Part shown: positions 12,957 to 25,315 of the stretch, in pieces
Layout: the number at the start of each line of letters is the position of its first letter
Position numbering within the stretch: the first letter of the stretch is position 1
Source of the DNA: Adenanthera pavonina
Taxonomy: Eukaryota; Streptophyta; Magnoliopsida; Fabales; Fabaceae
Direction of reading: 5' to 3'
NCBI GenBank assembly: GCA_026686845.1
Contig: JAIVEN010000019.1
Location: 33,546,501 to 33,610,500 of the forward strand
Length of the DNA stretch: 64,000 nucleotides
Notes under the pieces: generated by a model
Databases searched by the model: none
The model's input: the letters and a program-made list of their open reading frames with translations, nothing else
Told to the model about the DNA's origin: nothing
Made by a program: the position numbers and the translations under genes

Positions 12957-15941
12957 GTATCTAAGACGAGGTGTTAATGAGGAAGGCAGAGTAGCTAAGG
13001 ATGTTGAGACAGAACAAATTGTGTTTGCGGATGTTCCCGAAGGTGTTCCAGTCCAAATAAGTTCTGTTGTCCAGAACCGTGGCTCAATACCTCTCTTCTG
13101 GTCACAGGACACTTCACGGCTACATCTGAAACCAGATATTATTTGTATGTTTCTACAAATATTGTAACACCTGCTTAATTCTTCATTTTAATTTGAATGA
13201 GTGCCATATGGTTGCTTATGCATACATTTCTTCATCTTTCCCAGTGTCAAAGAAGGATCAGAATTATCAAGCCACCAGACTTCACTTTGAAAATCTTGTT
13301 GCAAGATATGGGAATCCCATAATAATTTTGAATTTAACAAAGGTGATTTCCCCCATTCCCCCACCCTCTTTCGTTGTGGTTCCTTTCCCAATTTTCTTAA
13401 GGATATGGATTCCTCCATTTGTTGCATATGTGGTTGTCTAGTTTTCTCAATATGGAATTTTCTTGAACATTGGTTGACTTCATCTACTGAGGTTGTCATG
13501 AGACATGTAGATCTTGATCATGGTTATATGCCATGGACTAGTTTTAGCTATAACATCTACTGATCTTAAAGAGTGCGAAATTTGCATTAGTTATAGCATC
13601 TGCTGATCTTAAAGAGTGCGAAATTTGCATTACAAAGCAGTCCTTTTGCGAATGGAATACACTACCTATTTGTGTAATTAATATTGCATTATTTTGATCA
13701 ATAGACCCATGAGAAGAAGCCTCGTGAGTTCATACTACAATCAGAGTTTGCTCTGGCAATTGATTTCATCAATAAGGATCTATCTGAGGAGAAGAGGCTT
13801 AGGTTCCTACACTGGGATCTTCATAAGAATTTTCAGAGGTATTTGTCTCTTACCATATGTATTGGTCCACCTGGTGCTCCTAGGAAATGTATGCTCTATG
13901 AGGATGCTGATTAAAAAATTTTTTTCCCACCCAGCAAAGCTACAGATGTCCTGCTACTTTTGGGCAAAGTGGCTGAATATACATTGACATTAACAGGTTT
14001 TTTCTATTGTCGAGTGACACCAACCTTGAGATCAGAGAACTGTTCAACGTGGCTATCTGCTGAGTTAGTTCTCCATTTTGTGACGATGACTTTGTGTAAC
14101 CTATATAGAATTCACGTGCTATATATTTAGGCGCTATGGCTTGTGAAAAAAGAGTAAAACCCATGGAATGAAACAAGTACTGTAACAAAAAAAGAGGATA
14201 ATGCATGGTGTAGAGGTGAAGTACCTAATGTTCTTTTGTGCGTGCTGTCTTTTGTTTACTGATGTTAAGGTTTGCAAGCAGCAATGTTGAGAAGGGAAAC
14301 TTTTCATTTACATGACATTTTGATGATGACAATGGGGGTACTATCAATTCAGAGAGGAAGCCCAGTGGAGCAAATAATGTTGCTAATGGAAATCATTCAG
14401 TCATTTCACCTACATTCCAGAGCGGTTTGCTCAGGACCAATTGCATAGATTGCTTAGATCGCACAAATGTTGATCAATATGCATATGGGTTGGCTGCTCT
14501 TGGCCACCAGCTCTATGCTCTGGGAGTTATTGACCAACCAAAAGTTGACTGTGATGGTCCTATAGCTGATGATTTGATGGGGTTCTATGAGCGGATGGGT
14601 GATACATTTGCACATCAGTACGGTGGTTCTGCTGCACACAAGAAGGTAATTTGAAGCTGTGAGGTGCTTTGCTATGGCTTCAGTTTTTACAATTTTTTTT
14701 TTGGGGGGGCAGGGGGGGGGGGTTTGACATTTTCTCTATACTGTTCTCATAAATATCATTGAAGCCGTTGAAACAAAGGGTTATATATTGTCATTGAGTT
14801 TAAGCTTTATAGGGGATATGGTAACCTTCTATTTTACTGATTTGGTAAGGTGCCCTCCTCTATATATAATCTTCTATCTTACTGATTTCATAGCTGTCTA
14901 ATGTCCTGTTAATTTGTCTGGGTTTATGTCCTTTGTTAGTTTCATTGTATCATTTTGAAGATTATTGACAAATTTGTCATTCTGGCCCCAATCTATGCAT
15001 ACATCTTATACCATGCATCATAATATAGGGTATTAGAATTAACCTTTTATGAGAATTGAGCTATCCCACCAATAGTGGGTCAATGTTTTAGTTTTTTCTT
15101 TATTTCTTATCCTTTATATGACGATACTGTGAAATGAGCATAATTGCCATTGACTTTTTATGATATTTTCTCATTGAGAATTGTTATTGAATTGGTTTGC
15201 TCATTTGTATAATACAAGTGCATTTTACCATCTGTGATAATCCTTTTGTCTGGTTGCTATGTAGATATTCTCTGAGAAGAGGGGCCAGTGGAGAGCTGCA
15301 ACACAGTCCCAGGAATTTTTTAGAACTCTTCAACGCTATTACAGCAATGTGTACATGGATACTGAAAAACAAGATGCAATTAATGTGTATGTGATGCACT
15401 AACACTTTTTCTCAGTTATCTGTGGTACTTTCAATCGTCCTGCACCCTACCATGCAAATGATAAACAAGAAGCAGTTTGCTAAACACCAAAGGGAGTCCA
15501 CAGAAAGAGTCTTGTCTCATAGCAAGTGTATGGACATAGATTTTTTTTGAAAAACTCGAGCATTCCCCTTCAACCAAAGAAATCAGAGATACATCATATG
15601 TTGCACACTGCCATAAACCTTTACCCTTCAATCACCAGCTAAAACCTTAAAAACTGATCAAAAGAAGTTACTCCTTAGTTTTGCCATAGATTCCAAGAAC
15701 TGTTAGAACATTGAGAACTATAGAAACACGAATTGGGGAGAGCCTCCCGTAAGGATAGAAGGATGTGTGAGAATCAATCTATCCAAAACTTAAAGGGAAA
15801 GAACAGCATATTGAGTACAAAATTTTGCCTACAATGCATCATTACTAAACCTAATTAAACTATGAAATTGGCTGACAAGCATGAGTTACTTTTGTCAGGA
15901 AAGTCTAGTGTCTTATGGAAAGAAAACTCATGGTATATTAA

Positions 15942-16082
15942 TGTGGAATATTTTGGAGGAAAATAATTCTTCTCATTAATCTGAATAGAATGATACATCC
16001 ACTTATATACATAGAGGGAAAAAAGAGCATAAATGCTAATTAAAGCTAATAAATATTTACAATAAAACACAATATTCCCACA
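15942..16082 (-). repeat. 3' LTR of Copia 1
   Basis: Begins TGTGGAATATTTTGG and ends AATATTCCCACA on the plus strand. It is followed by the complement of the polypurine tract. Same length as the partner at 20148-20288. Confidence 0.93.
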
Positions 16083-16089
16083 CTCCCCC

Positions 16090-19000
16090 TCAAGTTAGAT
16101 CATAGACGCTAATCATGTCCAACTTGCTTATATAATTCTCAAATGCAGGTCCGAGCAATCCTTTGGTCAATACATCAGCTGCTTGCAACTTTGTAGGTAG
16201 GTATGTTAAGCACATAATTCCTTCTTCCACCTTTTCTCTGATAAAATGTTGGTCTATTTCTACATGTTTAGATCTGTCATATTGTACTAGATTTAAGGAC
16301 ATGCTTATGGCAGCCTTCTTATCACAGTAAAGCTTCAATGGTGAACTTACTCCAACCTGTATCTCATCCAAGACTCACTTCAGCCACAATTCTTCAGTTA
16401 TTCCTTGAGCCAACGCTCTCAATTCGGATCAGCACTACTTCTTGAAACAACTCTTTGCTTTTGACTTCTCCATCTAACTAAATTCCCCCACACAAAGGAA
16501 CAATAACCAGAGGTTGACCTTTTATCTTTACAGGTTCCTCCCCAATCTGCATCAGTGTATACCTCTATGGATCTTTGCTCATGTTTTCTGAAGAATAAAC
16601 CTTTACGAGGAGTACCTTTTAGGTACCTTAAAATCCTATAAACAGCCTCCATATGACTCTTCATCGGGCAACTCATATATTGACTAGCTATACTTACAGC
16701 AAATGCTATGTCTGGCCTTGTATAAGAAAGACATATCAATTTCCCAACAAGTTTCTGATATCTCTCCTTATCAGCAGCTTCTTCTTTTTCTTTGTCTTCC
16801 TCTTCTTCTTCAACTTCGTCATCCAAGTTGTCTTCCTTCTCGGACTCTTGCTCATTTCCACTCTTTTTCTTAGGCTTCTTTCTTGGTTTCTTAACCACAA
16901 TAGGGGTTTCAACAGGTCTACAACCCAACATACCCGTCTCCTCCAAAAGATCAAGTATATTTTTTCTTTGAGAAACATAAATTCCTCTTCTTGACCTAGC
17001 AACTTCCATCCCAAGAAAGTGTTTTAGGTTCCCAAGGTCTTTGACTTCAAACTCTTTGCCAAGAGCAGCCTTTACTCTTTCCATCTCCTCAAAGTGATCT
17101 CCTGTGAGTATTATATCGTCAACATAGACAATGAGGATACACTTCTTGTCTCCCTCGACTTTGACAAACATTGTATGATCTGATAAGCCTTGCTTGTAAC
17201 CTTTAAACTTTAGGACTTTCAAGAACCTATCCAACCATGCCATTGGTGACTGTTTCAGGCCATATATAGATTTCTTTAGTTTGCAGACTTGATTTTCTTT
17301 GCCTTTATCGAACCCAGGAGGCAGAGTCATATAGACTTCCTCCTTCAACTCTCATTTCAGAAAGGCATTTTTAATGTCAAGTTGGTAAAGTGGGGCCATT
17401 CAAGATTAACCGTTACAGATAATAAGACTCTGATAGTGTTCAATTTTGCCACTAGGGCAAATGTTTCTTCATAGTCCAGGCCATATGTCTGAGTAAATCC
17501 TCTTGCCACCAAGCATGCTTTATACCTGTCAAGAGTACCTATAGAATCATATTTTGGGGTAAAAACCACTTGCAACTCACTGTTCATTTCCCTTTGGGTA
17601 GTTGAACAATTTCCCAAGTTTCATTCTTTTTTAGAGCTCTCGTCTCCTCCACAACTGCATTTCTCCATCCTGATCTTTCTAGAGCCTCTTGGATATTGTT
17701 GGGAATGCCAACTTTATCCAAATTGGTGATAAAGGCCCGGTAACTAGGGGAAAGAACCTTGTAGGACATATGCCTTTGGATTGGATGCAAGGTGCAAGAT
17801 CGAGGTTTTTTCTTGAGAGCAATAGGTAAATCAAGATCAGAATGTTCACAAACCTGTGCAAGGATTTGTTGAGTAGACACAAGTTCAGGGATTTGTTGGG
17901 GAGGCTTAAGATTAGGCTCTTCAGTAGCTACCACTGGTTCTGACTCCTTTGGTGCTTCAGGTACAAGGTGCCCTCCTTCATTGGATTTGTGCTTTCATGA
18001 ATACATCAACAAGTCTTTGTTTTTCTGCTTTTCTACATCTCTCCCGGCTTTTGAGTTTTCTTTTGTGATTGGCACAAGAGATGGTGAAGGCAAGAAAGAT
18101 GAAGCTTCAAGTAATGGTGGTAATAGTGATGGTAATGGCTCTAAATGCTCAAGAGGTACTTGCTCTCTATTGGGTTCTAGTTCCCAAGTCTGATATTCAT
18201 CCATGTTCTCCCCCTGAATTGAAGATTTGGGAAAAAAAGGAGTATCCTCGCGAAAGGTAACATCGCTTACAAAGAGATGTTTTGAAATAGGATCAAAGCA
18301 TTTGTATCCCTTATGAGTAGGAGAATAGAATACCCAAGAAATATACATATCATTGCACGGGGTTCAAGTTTGTTGCTTTGATGGATATGAACAAAAACAG
18401 TGCAACCAAACACACGAAGAGGGAGATTGGATTCAAGATGTGAGGTGGGGAAGACACTTTGTAATCTTTTGAGAGGGGTATCAAAGAATAAGACTCTACT
18501 TGGCATTCGATTGATAAGGTAGGTTGCGGTTAAAATAGCATCCCCCCAATAGAATTTTGGCACATTGCATGTAAACATGAGGGCTCTAGCAACTTCAAGA
18601 ATATTTCTATTTTTCCTTTCTGCAATCCCATTTTGTTGAGGTGTATTGGCACGAGTACTTTTATGGACAATTCCATGCATTTGAAGGAAAGTGCTCAAAG
18701 TTTGGTTGAAGTACTCAGTACCATTGTCAATGTGCAAGACTTGGATGGTGGTATTGAACTAATTATTTATCATGTGAAAGAAATTCATGAACACAGATGA
18801 AGCCTCAGACTTATCTTTTAAGAGGTAAACCCAACAGAGGCGAGTGTGGTTGTCTATGATGGTTATAAATCATTTTGTTTTGGTATGGTTTGGAGTCCAA
18901 GATGGGCTCCACAAGTCACTATGGATAGTAGTGAAAGGCTTGGTGGGTGTATACTTTGCTCGAGGGAATTATGTTCGATGGTGCTTGGCTAGGTCACATA

Positions 19001-19720
19001 CATCGCAAGTTGAATCATGGTGATTGTTTGAACAAAGGTATGGGAACAAACGAGATAGGTAATGAAAATTAGGATGACCCATTCTCTTGTGCCATAACAT
19101 GATGTCCTCATGTTTTGAGGTAGATATAGAATTGCATACACTAAGAGCTTGTTGATGTCCCCTTCCAGTATCTTCAAAGAAGTAGAGACCCTCGTACTCC
19201 TTAGCACATCCAATCGCCATCCCTGATGATAGATCCTGAAAGACACAATGAGTTGGGAGAAAATTAGCACAACATTTAGATTCCTTTGTCAACTGGCTAA
19301 CAGACAAAAGGTTACATGCTAATTTCGGCACATGGAGGACAGATTGTAGAGTTATAGACTCTGAAATACGAATACTTCCTTTCCCTGCAACAGGAGCAAG
19401 AGACCCATTTGCAATTTTAACTTTTAGGTTGCCAGCCCATGGAGCATAAGTAGAGAACAATTGATGGCAATTAGTCATGTGATCCGATGCTCTAGAGTCA
19501 ACAATCCACTGAGTTTTGTTCTTAGAGGATTTTAAGGCTTGAAGAAAGTTACCTCTCTGTGCCAATAACGTAGAGACTGAATTTGATACCTCACCCACAA
19601 TTACTATGTCATGCTTAATGAGTCTTTGAACCAGAGTGTAAATTTTGGTGCAAACTAGATCTACTGGGCCGAGCCCCACTAACTTTTGGACCAGAAGTTG
19701 CATCCTTGACAACAATCTCT
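16090..19720 (-). pseudogene. Copia 1 pol polyprotein (protease, integrase, RT, RNase H), broken
   Basis: From 19715 downward: protease with DSRASDHM, where the usual DSGASDHM has Gly changed to Arg; then GAG-pre-integrase WHKRMGHPNF and CDVCDLAKH. The integrase core at 18737-18267 has HIDNGTEYFNQ, ANTPQQNGIAERKNR and YWGDAILTATYLINR. Reverse transcriptase at 17934-16419 has KKSIYGLKQSPMAW, YVDDIILTG and YTRPDIAFAV. RNase H reads YTDADWGG and, after a frameshift at about 16425, YCDKKAAISMS and LPTKLQAADVLTKG. Stops and frameshifts separate the blocks (for example at 18750, 17348 and 16420), so no intact polyprotein is made. RT residues 151-194 of the 17348 frame form an unusual Lys-rich then Glu-rich insert. 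Little sequence remains for gag between 19720 and the primer site. Confidence 0.9.
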
Positions 19721-20135
19721 AATCCTTTGAGGTCTTTGTTTCCCCTGCATTCTGGACACACACATAGCACACAATCAAGATCCACAAATGGATGACCCAC
19801 ATTAAAGAAAACATGGGAACACGCTGGAGACAGTCCATCGTCATCGTTGTCGGTGGTCATTGTCGGAAAAGGAGCTACACGCGCCCCCATGCGCCTGGAG
19901 AAAGCTTCTAACGCAGCTTCGTCGACTAGCGCATGTAGCTCACACGCGCCGCAGATGGTGACGGCCTTTGGAGGTTTCGCCGATCAAAAGTTGCCGGACG
20001 TCCCTAGGCTGGCGGTGAGATCTAGTTCCTCTGTCCTTGCTTCACGCACACACACAATGCACTATTCTGTTCTGTTGGAGGCCTTGAACGTATTAGATCT
20101 CATTCAGTGACTCAAAACCCTAACTAGGAGCCTAA

Positions 20136-20147
20136 GCTCTGATACCA
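20136..20147 (-). other. Primer binding site of Copia 1
   Basis: The minus strand reads TGGTATCAGAGC directly inside the 5' LTR. This is the usual plant Copia site, complementary to the 3' end of initiator Met tRNA. Confidence 0.9.
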
Positions 20148-20288
20148 TGTGGAATATTTTGGAAGAAAATAATTCGTCTTATTAATCTGAATAGAATGAT
20201 ACATCCACTTATATACATAGACAGAAAAAAGAGCATAAATGCTAATTAAAGTTAATAAATATTTACAATAAAACAAAATATTCCCACA
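20148..20288 (-). repeat. 5' LTR of Copia 1
   Basis: 141 bp, TGTGGAATATTTTGG to AATATTCCCACA on the plus strand, bounded by the primer binding site and the ATTAA target duplication. Confidence 0.93.
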
Positions 20289-20426
20289 ATTAATATGTGA
20301 TATCTTTAGAGTTTATATCTGCTATATCTTCTCCAAGAAATAAAGTTATCCTAGTTTTAGAGCGACCAACATTTCTGTTGTCTATCAACTAACACTTTAA
20401 ATGAAGAATGACTGGGTATTAGGTAT

Positions 20427-20653
20427 TGTTAAAAGATATTAGAATATTTTAGGATGTTATTTAGATTATATTTGTTGATTCTTTTTTATTCTTATCTTCC
20501 ATAGGATCAACATAGAATCAGGGATGATATCCCTACATTTATTGTAAATATTCAGTATTTATTTTTTAGCTCCTAGGGTAACTTGTATATATACCAGTAT
20601 ACTACTCAGTTGTAAATCATTAGAGAATATTTTTTTGACCACTATTTGTGTCA
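20427..20653 (+). repeat. 5' LTR of Copia 2
   Basis: Starts TGTTAAAAGATATTAG and ends TTTGTGTCA directly before the primer binding site. Contains a TATATATACC run about 70 bases before the end, as expected for an LTR promoter. Confidence 0.9.
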
Positions 20654-20665
20654 TGGTATCAGAGC
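20654..20665 (+). other. Primer binding site of Copia 2
   Basis: TGGTATCAGAGC immediately after the LTR; initiator Met tRNA type. Confidence 0.9.
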
Positions 20666-20905
20666 TAGGTTCTATTTTTCGCTGATCATATTGTTCCTTT
20701 CTGCCCTGATCTTTTTCCGTCATTGTTCATGGTCATTTTTCAGTCACTGTTCACGCTCAAAACCCTATACCCTTTTGTATCAGCCTAATCTCGACCAAAC
20801 CATCCCACCATGGTCCTCAGAAAAGTCCGATCAGCGCATCCCCGGCAACCCACGTGCTAACTTTGTCTTTTTGCCCAGACATCACCCGCTGCAGCGTGAA
20901 GGCGC

Positions 20906-23900
20906 GTGAGAGCACCGTCCGACCACCGGTCAATCGCGTTTGCTTTGTCTTTGTCTCCTGCACCTGTTTTAGTTATGAGTGATTCGTCTACTACCAGTCC
21001 TAATGCTGAGTCTTCTACTGTCAGTAATCAAACTGGCATTAGTGGTGTCTTTAGGGAATTGCAAGTAGTTCCAATGGCTTATAGATTGAACGGGAACAAT
21101 TTTTTGAGTTGGTCTCAATTTGTTCGAACATTTCTAAAAGGACGTGGAAAACTCAGTCATCTATTGGGTATGGATCGTAAGCCAGGTGATCCAGAGTTTG
21201 ATGCTTGGGATGAAGAAGACTCGCTAATTATGTCGTGGTTGTGGCATTTCATGAATCCTGAAGTTAGTAAATCATGTTTATTGCTGAGTTCGGCTAAAAA
21301 GATTTGGGATTTTGTACATAAGACCTATTCAAAAGTGAAGAATGCTGCTTAGATCTATGAGATTAAGACCAATATCTCTACTATTAAACAGCGAGGTAAA
21401 TCTGTCAATGAATATTCTACACTAATGAAAATTTTGTGGCAGGAATAGGTCATTATCAATATATCATGATGAAATGTACTGAAGATACTGTCATCTTGAA
21501 GCGCTTTATGGGGAAAGAAAGAATTTTTGAATATTTTGCAGGATTGAATGCAAATTTTGATACTGTAAGAATTCAAATACTTGGAAGAGAAGAGTTACCT
21601 ACTCTGAACCAAATCATTGCTATTGTTTTAGCAGAAGAAAGACGTAGGAGTGTGATAATGGAGCCTAAGACAATTGAAAGTTCTGCTTTGGTATAAAAAA
21701 GTACCAATCAAGCTTCTCAACCAAAGCATTCTAACAACTCCTTGTGGTGTACTTATTGCAACAAGTCTTGGCACACTAAATGTGTTGGAAGCTTCATGGT
21801 AAACCTCCGAATATGAAGAAGGATATGAAGAAGGGACAAGGGCAAGCTCATGTAGCAACAAAAGTTTCAAGTGGTGAGGAAAGCTTCAACTATCCTGATC
21901 TTGAGGATGAGATTGGAAAATTAAGGAGTTTACTAGAATCACTGGAGAAGAATACTACCGATACTTCAGGTACATGTTCTTTGGTGTTCTCAGGTATTTC
22001 TATTGAACCTTCATCTGTTATTACTCAATTGTCATATGCTCTTACTGCCTCAAATAAGGTTTTTCTTGACTCATGGATCATGGATTTTGGAGCTAATAAC
22101 CATATGACCAATTCTTCAGAAAAATTTATCTCTTATAACCCATGTCCTAGTACAAAAAAGGTTATAATAGATTATGGTTATGTTCTTACCGTTGCTGGTT
22201 AAGGTGATATTCGTTTAAGTCTATATCTCATCTTGAGAAATGTTTTGCACATTCCTAAGCTTTGTACCAATCTTATACCTGTCAAAAGACTTACCAGTGT
22301 TTCTAATTGTTGTGCTTTATTCTTTTCTACCTATTGTGAAATTCAAGAACTGGGCACGAGGCATAAGATTGGACTTGCTAAAGAAAAAGATGGACTTTAT
22401 GTCCCTGATGAATGCAGTGGACGTGATGGATCTCAAAGTTTGTCTTCCTCTTCTTTTCATTCCAAAGAATTCATTTTGAATAAAGACCATATTTGGCTTC
22501 ATCATCTTCGTTTTGGTCATCCTACTTTTCATGTTATTAAAATGATGTTTCCTTCTTTATTTAAAGATCTAGACGTTGAGTCCTTTCATTGTGATATTTG
22601 TGAATTTGCTAAACACAAACGATCTTCATTTCCTATTAGTAATAAAAGAGCTTTTGTTCCTTTTAATTTAATTCATAATGATATTTGGGGTCCTTCAAAT
22701 ATTCCTTATATTTCTCGATCTCGATGGTTTGTATCCTTTATTGATGATTGCACTCGTGTAACTTGGATCATTTTTTTAAAACAAAAATCTGATGTTAGCT
22801 CTATATTTTCATCTTTTTACAATATGATCAAAACTCAATTTGGGATTGGGATACAGAGATTCCGTTTTGACAATGCAAAAGATTTTTTCAATCAAACTTT
22901 GTCAACTTTTTTTGATGCTCAGGGAATCATTCATGAGTCTTCTTGTGTTAATACTCCACAACAAAATGGGGTTGCTGAAAGGAAAAATGGCCATCTTCTG
23001 GCCACTACAAGAGCCTTACTATTTCAAAATAATATTCCTAAACAATATTGGGGGGAAGCAGTTTTAACTGCAAGTTATATGATCAATAGGCTTCCAACAC
23101 AGATTCTTGGTTCAAAAATTCCTATACAACTTCTCACTCACTTCTTCCCTGACTTCAATGCTTCAAATAATCTCATCCCAAGAATATTTAGTTGTATTGC
23201 TTTTGTTCATGTGCATCCTCAAAATTGGACCAAACTTGATCCTCGGGCCCTAAAATGTGTGTTCATTGGTTATTTTTCTACTCAGAAAGGATACAAGTGC
23301 TATCATTCTCCTTCAAAAAGATTCTGTGTCTCAGCTGATGTTACTTTTTCTGGATGTGAGTCCTATTTTCATAATATTCTTCCAAAGAAAACTTTCTTCC
23401 TTGATAACCAGAGTCAAGATTTGTTCCTTCTTGAAATTCCAAATAACTCATCTGGACTTTCCAATTTCTATGATTCCCAACAGCCCCTAGTCTCCACTTG
23501 TCCTTTATAGGTTTACACTGCAGGAAAGAGATATCTCAACTAGAACAAGTTCAATCTTCTGAATCAGAACCTGTTCTTGAAGATACAGAGTTAACTCCCT
23601 CCCTTGAAAATGTTCCTGAAAATGTAGATGATGATCTTCTTATTACGTTACGCAAAGGTATCCGAAGTTGCACTAAACGTCCATTATATCTTTTGTCATC
23701 TTTCATTTCCTACAATAATTTGTCTTACAGTCATAGAACCTTCCCTGCAAATTTAAATGATATTTCCATTCCTAAAACCTTATCCGAGGCATTGGCAAAT
23801 GAAAATTGGGTACAAGCAATGAAAGTAGAGATGGAAGCCCTAGAGAAAAACAAGACATGGGACCTGGTTCTGTTGCCAAAAGGTAAGAAACTAGTTGGGT

Positions 23901-25315
23901 GCCGCTGGGTCTTCACAACCAAGTTCAACTCTGATGGTTCCTTAGAATAATACAAGGCATGATTAGTTGCGAAAGGATATATTCAGACCTATGGCATAGA
24001 TTATGTGGAGACTTTTGCCCATGTTGCAAAAATGAATACAGTCAGGATTTTACTGTCTATTGCTGCTAACCAAGACTGGCAATTACTGCAATTCGATATT
24101 AAAAATGGCTTCTTACATGGTGATTTAGAAGAGGAGATCTATATGGAGGTCCCACCGGGATTTCATTCTCAGCTTACATCAGATACAGTTTGCAAACTTA
24201 AAAAGGCACTTTATGGGCTCAAACAATCTCCAAGAGTATGGTTTGGGAGATTTACAAAAGTCATGCTTAGTATGGAGTACAAGTAAAGTCAAGGTGATCA
24301 CACTCTATTTATTAGACATTCGGCTTCAGGGGGAGTGACAGTGTTACTACTCTAGGTTGATGACATCATAGTCACAGCAGATGAAATGGAAGGAATTAAT
24401 TCCTTAAGGAAGCAGTTGATGAGAGAGTTTGAAATTAAAGAATTAGGAAGGCTTAAGTACTTCCTAGGTATTGAAGTTGCTTATTCAAAGCAAGGAATCT
24501 TTATATCACATCAGAAATATATTCTTGATTTATTAACTGAGACAAATAAACTGGGATATAAACTGATAGATACCCCAATAGAAGTTAATCACAAACTTTG
24601 TGATTTTCCAGATGATACAACTGTTGATGTGGGATCATATCAAAGGCTTGTTGGCAAACTAATATATCTGTCTCATACTAGGCCTAACATAGCTTATGCT
24701 GTAAGTGTTGTGAGCCAATTTATGCATGCTCCTAAAGAATCACATCTTTAGGCTGTACATCAAATTATGCAATACTTGAAAGGTATACCAGGAATAGGAA
24801 TTTTATTCAAAAGAGGAAATAGATTAACTCTTGAAGCCTATACATATGCAGATTATACAGGTTCCTTGGTTGATCGGAGGTCAATGACAGGTTACTGTAC
24901 TTTCCTTGGTGGAAATCTTGTCACCTGGAGAAGCAAGAAACATAATGTGGTTGCTAGATCTAGTGCAGAAGCTGAATTTAGAGCAATGGTGCTTGGGATC
25001 TATGAGCTATTACGGATAAAGATAATCTTGGAAGATTTGAAGGTTAAATGGGACGGTATGATGAAGCTTTACTGTGACAATAAATCAGCAATTAATATTG
25101 CTCACAGTCCAATACAGCATGACCGGACCAAGCATATTGAGGTAGATCATCATTTTATAAAGGAGAAACTGGATAATGGTTTAATTTGTACACTATTTGT
25201 TCCTACAGGAGAGCAACTTGCTGATATTCTCACAAAGGGATTATTTAGTGTTCATTTTTAGGACTTGATCACCAAGCTGGGATTGGCGAATATCCACTCA
25301 CCAGCTTGAGGGTGA
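20906..25315 (+). pseudogene. Copia 2 gag-pol, broken by many stops
   Basis: Gag at 20966-21700 has NGNNFLSWSQFVRTFLKGRG and AWDEEDSLIMSWLWHFMNPE, with stops at 21352 and 21447. The zinc knuckle CTYCNKSWHTK at about 21751-21783 runs into CWKLHGKPP through a frameshift. Protease has lost its motif (WIMDFGANNHMTN for D-G-A). Pre-integrase WLHHLRFGHP and integrase (LIHNDIWGPS, FIDDCTRVTW, NTPQQNGVAERKNG, YWGEAVLTASYMINR) read in one frame, 22233-23510. RT follows with KNKTWDLVLLPKGKK, FDIKNGFLHGDLEEEIYMEV and KKALYGLKQSPRVW. The YVDD box is now stop-VDD at 24356-24367. RNase H has YADYTGSLVDRRS, SRSSAEAEFRAM-like sequence and YCDNKSAINIAH to about 25260. Stops at 23949, 24285, 24356 and 24749 show it is dead. 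Confidence 0.9.

Larger units (their letters stand above)
15942..20288 (-). mobile_element. Ty1/Copia retrotransposon 1, gag-poor
   Basis: A 4347-bp element with two 141-bp LTRs, TG...CA ends and an exact 5-bp target duplication ATTAA (15937-15941 and 20289-20293). Read on the minus strand, the order is LTR, initiator-Met-type primer binding site, a short region with little gag, protease/GAG-pre-integrase, integrase, reverse transcriptase, RNase H, polypurine tract (complement CTCCCCCTCAAG at 16083-16094), LTR. This is the Copia order. It inserted into SAC intron 11, antisense to that gene. The LTRs differ at about 7 of 141 positions by eye. Confidence 0.93.

Noticed and set aside
16653..16994. 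Open frame of 113 codons on the plus strand
   Set aside because: It is the antisense shadow of the Copia 1 reverse transcriptase insert; its Phe/Leu runs are the complement of Lys/Glu codons.
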